Shown here: in pieces, positions 56,337 through 64,000 of the stretch | Layout of the letters: each line of letters opens with the position of its first letter | How positions within the stretch are numbered: the stretch's first letter is position 1 | Source of the DNA: Bretschneidera sinensis | Taxonomy: Eukaryota; Streptophyta; Magnoliopsida; Brassicales; Akaniaceae | Assembly: GCA_023935145.1 (NCBI GenBank) | Contig: CM043700.1 | Span: forward strand, 98,870,400-98,934,399 | Length of the DNA stretch: 64,000 nt | Direction of reading: 5' to 3' | Translations under genes and position numbers: made by a program | The notes under the pieces: generated by a model | Seen by the model: the letters and a program-made list of their open reading frames with translations, nothing else | What the model was told of the DNA's origin: nothing | Database searches by the model: none

Positions 56337-58378
56337 CTAGGCTTGCACCTCCTCATTCTCACCTCTGGATCCGTCAGCTATGGACCCGTCTTTCTCCCCC
56401 GAGGCACCAAGCTCAAGGACCAAGAAGTTGACCAAAAGATAAAGCACCTCAGCCTTCTTCTTGGCTTCCAAGAACCCCTCGAGGTACTAGAGCCCAACCA
56501 CCTCTTCCACAGCCTCTTGGAAGGAAGATAAGTTCTTGAAGCCGGCCATAGCCTCCTCCATGGCCCTCCTTATGTCCTCATCCATCTACCCCCTGAGGCT
56601 CTACTCGAAGGCATTAGCAGTGTCTTTCTCTTTGTGTATTGCCTCCTTCTTTTCCACAGCCTCGGCCCTGGCCCGATTAGTTTCCTCTTTTCTCAGACGA
56701 GCTTATTCCAGAGAGTCCTGCAGCTACTGGATAAACCTACAGTTATTGTCTAACTTTCGCTAGCATCGGGTTAGCCTGCTGCTCATATCCAAGCAACGGC
56801 GCAATAACATCCTATTCACCACACTCGACGGAAGTAATAAATAGAGGAATAAGTTAAGTTACTGTGAAACAAAAAAAAAATTCTAAGAAAAAGTTCAAAG
56901 AAAAACCAGCCAAGGTAGAAACGTTCACCTGGGAGGCCAAGGCCTCTGCCATGGAGTAGAGGCTCTCAATGGGCTTCCTCTTGAGTTCGATCACATCGTG
57001 TGGAGGGATGCCCAGAACAAGGTGCTCTTGAGTGACCCTAACATAAGCGAATACGGAGTGATCCAACTTTATGCCCCAGTTGGGCATAAAGACCCCAGCC
57101 TCTGAAGGGGCCCCTTGGGATGAGGACGAGGGGTTTGTGTGCTCCGGCAGAGGTGAAAAAGAAATATCCTTTGGCTTAAAAGAAGGCTTGGAGGGGCTCG
57201 AGGTCTCAACATCAATAGGGACGGGAGAAGGAGTCCGTGATCGCTTTTTCGACCCTTTGTCCTGTACAGGCTACTTTCCAACTTGAGCAACCCTCTTCAT
57301 CTCCAAAGCCATATTTTACACCCGTTCCCTAGCCTTGACCGTGGCTTCCATCTCTGCTCAGCAAAAAACATAAGTATAAGTAACAAGAAACAAATAATTT
57401 ATGAAAGGGTTTTCAAGTAAATACCACTATCTAAAGTTCCCTCAGGACAGCGAAGGCAGAGGCCGCGCTTCGCCAGCTCCTCGTTGTCATACAAGATGCT
57501 AACGTCAATAGGTGTGGTAACTATAGCTTTCAACATTTCTTGCTCACGGTATAGGAGGTGTGGTTTCTTACACTTCCCCGCATGGTATAGACTCCAAGTC
57601 AGTGGAACCCTGAAACTCTTCTCGCTCTGGACGTAAAAGAAGGTTTTCTTCCACTACTTGATAGAGGTGGGTTTCTTCTTCAATAACCTCTTCCTAGCTC
57701 TAGAGCTAATCATGACCCACCTGTGCTGGCCATGCTTGCTGATTTGGAAGTGAGCTTTAAAAACATTTATGTTCATTAGCCCCTTCACATCTGTGTAAAC
57801 ATAGATGAATGCTATGATTAGATGCATGGAATTAGGCACCAGTTGGCACAGAGCTATATCGAAGAACCTCATCACCGAGCAGAGGAAATGATGGAGTGGA
57901 ATCTAAGCCCGACTCTCATATGCTGTTCATAAACACATATCTCGAAGGGTGCTTAGCTCGGGAGGACATCACAAACCCTTTCCAAAACACCAACGTTCCT
58001 CAGGGTGTACTCTTTCAGAATTCGGTACATATGCCTGATGACCTCGAGCTCCCCTACCTCCAGCTTATTTGGCACAGAGTTCACCCCAAATGACCATTGC
58101 ACCCTCTCTTTAACCCTTATATCCCCACCGAGCTCAGCCAAAACGTTATCTTCCTCATCCTTAGAAGAAGAATCCTTTTCCTCCTCATTTTCCTCTTCCC
58201 CAGCCTTATAGGGAACCATTGCTAATGGGCCCTTCCGAGTGTCATCACTCCTTGATGTTTCATCCTCACTAGAGGCTCGGTCCAGACGCATAGCCTCATT
58301 CAATTCCCTAGATAGTACATGGCTATCCTTACTACCACTATCACTAGGCGCATCATGATAATTACCTATTGAAGACAT
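56337..58378 (-). pseudogene. Tat antisense ORF (putative gypsy-type transposon protein), broken
   Basis: On the strand opposite to gag-pol, ATG 58378 (MSSIGNYHDAPSDSG) begins a very acidic N-terminus (EEENEEEKDSSSKDEEDN). Next come LVPNSMHLIIAFIYVYTDVK and a QISKHGQHRWVMISSRARK-like stretch (57875-57654), then CLRCPEGTLDSG near 57440. After an intron-like gap, VRVTQEHLVLGIPPHDVIEL follows. A coiled-coil-like, Glu/Lys/Ala-rich segment near 56760-56530 ends at stops at 56337. Antisense ORFs in the 3' region of RIRE2/Retand-like elements encode such proteins (Pfam 'Transposase_28' type); function unknown. Stops interrupt at several places. Confidence 0.72.
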
Positions 58379-58570
58379 TATAAGAATGGGAAAGGGAAAA
58401 CTTACCAAAGCCAGATCACCACGGTAACTCCGAGTAGTTCAAACCCAACTATAAACAAGTTCCACACCCCAATCCTCCTCTATACGACAAAGAGATCTCA
58501 AACTCCAAGCAGATTTCAAGGGCTCTCAAACTTTGACTGACTCCGAGGGCTCTCAAAATTTTGACTGAGG

Positions 58571-58955
58571 CTCATATGCTCGGTCCCATGTCTCCAAGGT
58601 CGAGGATTTGGACTAAGGCTCATATGCTCGGTCTATGTCTCCAAGGTCGAGCATTTTGACTGAGGTTCATATACTTGGTACCATGTCTCCAAGGCCGAGC
58701 ATTTTGACTGCTGCTCATATGCTCTGTCCCACGTCTCCAAGACTGAGCATTTTGACTGCTGCTCATATGCTCGGTCCCACGTCTCCAAGGCCGAGCATTT
58801 TGATTGCTGCTTATATGATCGGTCCCACGCCTCCAAGGCCGAGCATTTGGATTGCTGCTCATATACTCAGTCCCAAGTCTCCAAGGCCGAGGATTTTGAA
58901 TGCTGCTCATACGCTCAACCCTAGGCTTCACAGGCCGAAGCACGCGACCAGCAGC
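58571..58955 (+). repeat. 48-bp tandem repeat, eight units
   Basis: Units start at 58571, 58619, 58666, 58714, 58762, 58810, 58858 and 58906, each like 'ctcatatgctcggtccc' plus 'tctccaaggccgagcat'. Spacing is 48 bp (one of 47). As 48 is 16 codons, the - strand has an open frame made of a 16-residue repeat (core WRRGTEHMSSSQNARP). It lies between the antisense ORF start and the polypurine tract. Confidence 0.93.
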
Positions 58956-58996
58956 ACAAAGCTCCATTATACTTCTTCAAGCACATAAATATACTT

Positions 58997-59014
58997 AAGG
59001 AAGTGTGGGGTCTC
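58997..59014 (+). other. Polypurine tract of the Tat element
   Basis: 'aaggaagtgtggggtctc' lies immediately before the 3' LTR start, in the expected place. Confidence 0.7.
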
Positions 59015-59529
59015 TGATGTAGTAAATAATTCACTATCCAGTATCTTGATGACACGTGGATAACTCCCATTTCAATGACCGGATGATACGTGGCTGTGTC
59101 AATAACGGGCACGTAACAGAGCAGATGACGAAGCCGTAATCATTTACAAACCTCTCACAAGCAAAAATGGAAGCAAGATTTCAGGGATTGCACTGTCCCT
59201 GAACACGCAACAAGACTCATCGAAAGAAAAGCTGGATCTTTGGGATCGCGTCGTCTTGGGCACATGATGAACTTGCTCCCTGAACCACTATAAAAAATCC
59301 ATGGTACGCAGATCTCGACACAGTTCAAGTTCATTACAATAAAAACACTATCACCATTAATAGTATAATCCTCTCCATTTCCCCAAAACCTTGCATTAAC
59401 AAAGGTATCGGAGAGTCTTCGGAGGCACCCCCCATTTTCCTCTGGTAACTCTTTAGTCCGTCACTCTTTCTCTGCGCATGCCTTGGAATTTCAGACCTCC
59501 AGCTCAGCAGCAAATTTTCGACATCAACA
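59015..59529 (+). repeat. 3' LTR of the Tat element
   Basis: 515 bp, from 'tgatgtagtaaataattc' to 'gacatcaaca'. The target copy 'atact' follows. Confidence 0.95.
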
Positions 59530-59552
59530 ATACTTTTTGCTGATAAAAAAAT
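59530..59552 (+). mobile_element. A-rich tail of the split LINE
   Basis: 'actttttgctgataaaaaaa' continues the LINE 3' end found at 49320-50052. Its end is approximate because the following bases could already be GLE1 sequence. Confidence 0.55.
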
Positions 59553-59555
59553 AGT

Positions 59556-62493
59556 AAAGAATTGTCTTGATTAACTGGAGAAAATTAGGAACCAAATTTC
59601 AGCACTTGAGACAGATATGACGAGTGTAATTGAAACTTCTACTTGTGCACTTGCTCAAGTGGAGAAATACATAGAAGTGAGGCGAGAAGTGGATAGGAAA
59701 CTTGATCTTCAATATCAACGCAAAGTGCAAGCTTGCATCTTTTATTTCTTTACGTAGCATTTTTCATTCTCAAAACAAGGTTGAATCTATAAAAGTCCTG
59801 GTTTCAATAACGGCATTTGTTGTAGTTATGTTATCTTTTCTACAATATCTGAATTTTCATTAACACTACGTAGCATGACTGTAAAATAAAAAGTCTGGCA
59901 AAGCATGATTGTTCTATTTGCTAGTGACCCACCTTATATATGTAGATTACTTTCTTGGAGATTTATGTGATTGGTTATTTAAAATGACTATAAGATAAAA
60001 ACAACTTTGAGAAATGAATTCTAAAGTTGTGCAAAATATCAAGTCGTCCACATCCAGAAGTGCCTCACCAAAGAAGCTGAAACTTTTTTTTTTTCTCCTG
60101 GAAGTAAAAAGTTGGTATCCAGTAGGAGATAGAGACTGAGATTTATTTCAACATAATGTGCTTTTTCTTGAAGTTGATGGGCTTTAAAACCCGAATGCTT
60201 TGTGCATTATTGTTCCCTTTGTGGTTCTCTACTGTTAATTAATTAGAACTTCTGAAACAAGTTTTGTCATTTTTCCTTGTAATTATTGTAGTGCAGAAGC
60301 ACTTGATAACCACTTGACTGAGGTCCAGCGGGAACATGAACTCAAATAACAAATAGAAGAAAGGAGAATAAGGAAGGATGCGGCTTATGAAGAGGCCAAG
60401 AGAAATGAGAAGGCTATTCAAGAAGAGAAACTACGTAAAAAAAAAGCTAAAGCAGAGGCAGAGGTTTATTGATATGGGTTTTCCATGATTGATACTTTCG
60501 GGTAAAATTCTAGATATAGGATTTTCTAGGCTGCAGTGAACAGAGCTTATTTTGCATTGTTTGTTGTGCATTGATAGAATTTCTTTGTGTATTCCTTTGC
60601 TTATGAGTTAACTGGCTTGCTCTTGGCATTAAATTTCCCTTTTCTCTTGTATTTCATGTTTGTAGCCATGGTCCAAGTAAATGTTGTTTCTATGAACTTC
60701 TCGGGAATTGCTTTCTTGTTGTCCATGCCTTTGAAATTGTTGGTTTCATCGATACAATGGTTTGTGGTCCTCTTATGCTTTTAATTTTGTATTCCCTTGA
60801 AATAATGTCTAATTTCTTAAGACAGATGCATTTTGTTTTTTGACATCCATATGTCACATGATCAGCCTGATGGCCTCCCAGCTTCTTAGTAAAAATCATA
60901 TTTCAGATGCAGGAAAAACTTAGAGCTGAGGAAGAAAAAATAGCTGCTTTGGAAGCTGAGAGAAGAGCAGCAAAATAAGCTTCAGAAAGGGAAGCTGCTG
61001 AAACCTCAAAAAAGGTTGTTGGTGGTTCATCGCAAGGAGAAGCTGTAGGAAGCCAGGATACCGGTTAAGGAATTGTTAATGCTCAGTCCAAGGGATCTGA
61101 ATCTGATGGACAAAAGAAATCCCAATTAAGAGGTATGTTATTTTTCAATGCAACAGTTTTTATTGTTGTGATTCAATAATTTCTTTCTTATCGTTATCAT
61201 TATTGTTTAGGCCTTCTACTTCTATATGTCGGTATCTGACTTTTTCCTTATTATCAAATTCATTTAATCAATTGTCTCATTGTGAGAGGTGAATTGGATC
61301 TGTTGTGAAACGTGCGGCGATTATGATGAATAGTACGAAAAAGCAAAGAGAGAGAGAAAGCAAAAAACACAAGGATTTAACGTGGTTGGACAGTATGCCT
61401 ATGGGCACAAGAGCGAGCGGTTGCTGAATTTTACTATGTCAAAGTAGAGTTACATCATATGTATTTATATTAACCCTAGCCGTATAGAGGTATTAGAAAA
61501 ATTCCCCAAATATCCTTGTACCATACCGTGTTCCACTCGATATGAGTCACATACTACAACAAGATCTCTTTGGAAAAATATTACTAACTATTTTGTATCA
61601 AGATAGCTATAGGGTGTGTCTATCAGTTGTGCCATTCAAGATTCTTACTTTCTGATGTTTCAACTGGCCATTTTGTGGTAGGTAACTTGTTGAGGGCTTC
61701 AGTAAGTGCTCTAAATATGGAACAGGGAAGAATAGAGAAGCTCAAAGAGTTAGATGAAGTAAACCAATCACTGAGATCAAGTTCTAATAAGGTATTTCCT
61801 TTTGTTATGTTTGGACCTTTTATGTTAAGCAAGTGGTGGTCTACATTTGTGTCATTAAGATAACGTTAGATTTCTTATTTTTTGTTTCCATTATTATGTT
61901 GTATTTTGTTGTTATGATTATTTTATAGTCAGGTATCTCTACAATTCTGGATTTTCTCTTCTAGTGCTGACTTGCTTCCATTTTATCCATTAGTTATGCT
62001 TTCTTGTTTTTGTTAGGATTTCAACAGCTATGAAAGGCATATTTCTAGGTCGATAAGACAAATAAGGGGGACAAAAGAGAATGTCGGGTAAGGCTAATGC
62101 TTTTGTTTATGTTGTAGCTCGTCCCAAGGGTGGTTTTGTAGCGGCTGCTGGCTAAGTTAAGTCATTGCTCTGAAAGTCATACTTCAAGGGCAACTTTGTT
62201 TTATTTACTGATAAATTGAATAATGTTTATAAAATTAGTTTGAGGAAGCCATGACAACTTTATTTATGTATGCTGATGTTTATATGTTTAACTTCATTAA
62301 ATTTTTTAAATTAATTCATTTTACTGATCTTCATTTTGTTGGATTTCTTAGAAAGTGTAATTTAGTATTCATTAATTTTCATATTTGTTCCTATCAATTT
62401 ACCTTTTGCTGAGCAAAAGCAAGTGAAATTATTAAGATCTTAAAAAATCCTAGCTGCCCCTAATCCATCAGCCTTGCAGCTTTTGCAAAGAAG
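59556..62493 (+). pseudogene. GLE1: GLE1 (mRNA export factor) pseudogene, at least six exons
   Basis: GLE1 activates the DEAD-box helicase that strips export factors from mRNA at the nuclear pore. Exons by splice signals: about 59556-59747 (CALAQVEKYIEVRREVDRK), 60293-60464 (AEALDNHLTEVQREHE, IRKDAAYEEAKRNEKA), 60907-61132 (LRAEEEKIAALEAERRAAK), 61682-61791 (SALNMEQGRIEKLKELDEV), 62017-62087 (YERHISRSIRQIRGTKENV) and 62414-62493 (ASEIIKILKNPSCP, SISLAAFAKK). These match the long coiled-coil middle of plant GLE1 in order. Stops: 59572-59574, within ELK-stop-QIEE, in RAAK-stop-ASE, in TG-stop-GI, and in CP-stop-SIS. Most donors and acceptors are still GT/AG. The N-terminal and C-terminal (helicase-binding) parts are missing. 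Retained introns show it is a decayed gene copy, not a processed one. Confidence 0.88.
61296..61566 (-). mobile_element. Solo LTR of a Tnt1/Tork-like Copia element in a GLE1 intron
   Basis: The LTR is 61301-61561 (261 bp) with perfect 6-bp inverted ends 'tgttgt' and 'acaaca'. The flanks 'ggatc' (61296) and 'agatc' (61562) match at 4 of 5. On the - strand it holds the leader motif 'gtccaaccacgttaaatcc' of plant Copia LTRs. Its outer end, 'gtgttccactcgatatgag', is shared with the LTR piece at 63673-63710, so the two belong to one family. Confidence 0.85.
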
Positions 62494-63672
62494 GTAATTT
62501 GAATCCTTTGCACTATAAACATCCACCATTAAGCTTTTTACTCTTCTTCTTCTTTTTTTCCATAATAGAGAATGGAGAGAGAGCAGAAGAAAAGAGTCTG
62601 CAAGTCATGTTTTACATCTTTTTGCAGATTCATTTGGGTGAAAAATCTGTATTTCATCTGTTATGTGGAGGCTTGGAGCTAGATTTGAACAAACTTTAGT
62701 TAATGAGGGCTCTATGTTTTGTTGCATTAATAGAAATCAGTTCATGAAATGGTTTATTATGTTTCACTGAAACTGGAGAAATATATTACAGTGAACCCAA
62801 GCATGAGCTTATGCAAAAAGAAATAAATATAGCCTGACTTTCATTGCTTATAGAAAAAAGATATAATGTGATAATCGAATCACGATTCAAAATCATATCA
62901 CCCTATATTATATTGTATAACACTAGGAATTGAATGTCTTTTTTCATACGTACTTCTCAAAAACCAAGTGGAGTCAGTCATGAGAAGAAGGGAGGGAGGC
63001 TGAGTATTTTACGAAGTAAGCAAACAAAATTAGCCTTCACAGACTTGTACCTTTGTTATTGGCTGTCGGTCTAGGATTTTAATTTTCGGGAGCATATTAT
63101 GGTCATAACTGATGGACAGGGTTTAATTGCATGTTAAATGAAACTCAAGAATAATGGCTAAGCGTTTTCTGTGCACCGAATAAAAATGTGATAGCTAAGC
63201 ATTCTTTCAATCACCTAACCTTTCCCTGGATCATTCCTAGCAGCAGGCAATTTGATGAAGGAAAAGGGTTGTCATCTGCTATTGGATTCTATTTTCTAGT
63301 TCATATCAGGGCTCTTGGATTCTAACAAGGCCTTAGGTTCATGGATATGGGTCGAATTAGGTGGTATTGGATGAATTTATTCCAACCTTAATCCTAATCC
63401 TTGTGTTTGGTTCAAAATGTGGTGGGACTAATTTAATGATTTAATCCCATCACATTTGTCCCACCATGGAGAGTGGGATACAATTAATTCCACCTACTAT
63501 TATATACTTTATGGACAATTTTATCCATCATATTTTATAACAATTCCTAAATTAACCAATTCAAAATAATTTTCTCTCTCCTCCCTCTTTATCCACAAAC
63601 AAAGGCTGCTCGCTACACTACGCTCCCCTCACTCCACTCTGCTTCATTGCAGCATTAGCCTGCTTTATCTGT
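62494..63672. other. Spacer with possible MITE-like sequence
   Basis: No further GLE1 exon is visible. Around 63390-63500, 'ttgtgtttggttcaaaatg' and 'atcccatcacatttgtccc' resemble ends of Tourist/Harbinger-type MITEs, but I could not define inverted repeats or a 3-bp duplication. The rest is AT-rich. Confidence 0.35.
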
Positions 63673-64000
63673 ATACGTGTTCCACTCGATATGAGCCACA
63701 CACTACAACAATCTTCACCTTGGCGAATATCCACCCCTTAGGAGAAAAAAAACATAACCTGGAACTCTACCTGGGACAATAGGTTGGGACACCTCCTATC
63801 TAGCACCTGGAGACGTTAATCAAGTCCAAGCTGTGCTTGAACTTATCTGAGGTAACAAGCTTTGTCAACATGTCAGCCAAATTCTCAGAAGTGTGAACTT
63901 TCTCCAGCAATAGTTCACTAGAAGAAACCAATTCCCTGATCCTGTTAAACATCACATCTATGTGCTTGGTCCTCGCATGATACACCTGGTTCTTTGCCAA
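63673..64000 (-). mobile_element. 3' end of a Tnt1/Tork-like Copia element (cut by the window)
   Basis: From 64000 to 63800 the - strand encodes the RNase H C-terminus: YHARTKHIDVMFNRIREL, LLLEKVHTSENLADMLTK and HSLDLINVSRC-stop. This is the standard end of Tnt1-like pol and is undamaged over 66 codons. The polypurine-type junction 'gccaaggtgaagat' (complement at 63711-63724) is followed by the LTR start, of which only about 38 bp remain (63673-63710). The main body lies to the right of the window. Confidence 0.88.

Larger units (their letters stand above)
50048..59534 (+). mobile_element. Gypsy retrotransposon of the Tat lineage, complete ends, coding broken
   Basis: The element is 50053-59529 (9477 bp). 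LTRs at 50053-50564 and 59015-59529 are flanked by identical 'atact' (50048-50052 and 59530-59534). Domain order is gag, protease, RT, RNase H, a second archaeal-type RNase H and integrase, then a 3-kb 3' region with an antisense ORF. Dual RNase H and the antisense ORF mark the Tat group (RIRE2/Retand-like). Stops occur in all domains. It sits in the A-tail region of a LINE. Confidence 0.94.

Noticed and set aside
58620..58967. A 115-codon open frame with 16-residue repeats as a stand-alone protein gene
   Set aside because: It follows from the 48-bp tandem repeat and has no clear start or partner. I record the repeat and the possible link to the antisense ORF instead.
63380..63500. Tourist/Harbinger-like MITE
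   Set aside because: The sequence style fits, but I could not define terminal inverted repeats or a 3-bp duplication, so it is only mentioned in the spacer entry.

Overview
The window reads as nuclear DNA of a flowering plant, most likely a eudicot. It is packed with degenerate plant-type LTR retrotransposons (Copia with initiator-Met-tRNA primer sites, and Athila-like and Tat-like Gypsy), hAT and CACTA-like DNA-transposon pieces, a LINE end and a short tRNA-derived SINE. The only host genes I recognise are two broken ones: a CYP86-like cytochrome P450 and the nuclear-pore mRNA export factor GLE1, whose exons and plant-style introns are still legible. I see no intact gene, operon, rRNA, functional tRNA or CRISPR array. 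It looks like a gene-poor, heterochromatin-like intergenic region.

Layout. 1-5508: Copia element A1 (+ strand), with its 5' LTR cut by the window edge. 5509-7105: A2, an inverted piece of the same family, apparently the host into which A1 jumped. About 7110-7886: part of a Gypsy-type LTR. 7887-12012: B, a Tnt1/Tork-like Copia (- strand) lacking its 3' end. 12013-15926: unassigned DNA with a possible orphan exon and a 15-bp minisatellite. 15927 to about 20050: a dead hAT transposase gene (- strand) with a 5'-UTR intron. 20433-20600: tandem hairpin repeats. 21268-27290: A3, a third family-A copy (- strand) with both LTRs. 27690-30060: transposon and LTR remnants. 30773-32229: CYP86-like pseudogene. 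32541-32650: SINE with a target duplication. 33897-39614: C5, a Copia element (- strand) carrying a 592-bp hAT MITE. 39997-41277: solo LTR with a perfect target duplication. 43653-49249: Athila-like Gypsy element (- strand) with an internal pol deletion. About 49320-50052 and 59530-59552: a LINE 3' end split by a Tat-type Gypsy element (50053-59529) that has both LTRs, a perfect target duplication, an extra RNase H and an antisense ORF. 59556-62493: GLE1 pseudogene with a solo LTR in one intron. 63673-64000: the 3' end of another Tnt1-like Copia element.

How the parts relate. Nesting gives a relative history: A1 sits inside A2; the MITE sits inside C5; the Tat element sits inside the LINE tail, which lies against the decayed GLE1 gene. 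LTR comparison makes A1 (about 10 percent LTR difference by hand) older than A3 (about 5 percent). Many A1 stops are CAA/CAG to TAA/TAG changes relative to A3, as expected for long-methylated DNA. Nothing here looks like a new biochemical system. The most interesting items are structural: same-family inverted nesting, the Tat antisense ORF with a 48-bp in-frame repeat beside it, the hairpin minisatellite, an 88-bp SINE, and a MITE carrying a tRNA-like promoter module.
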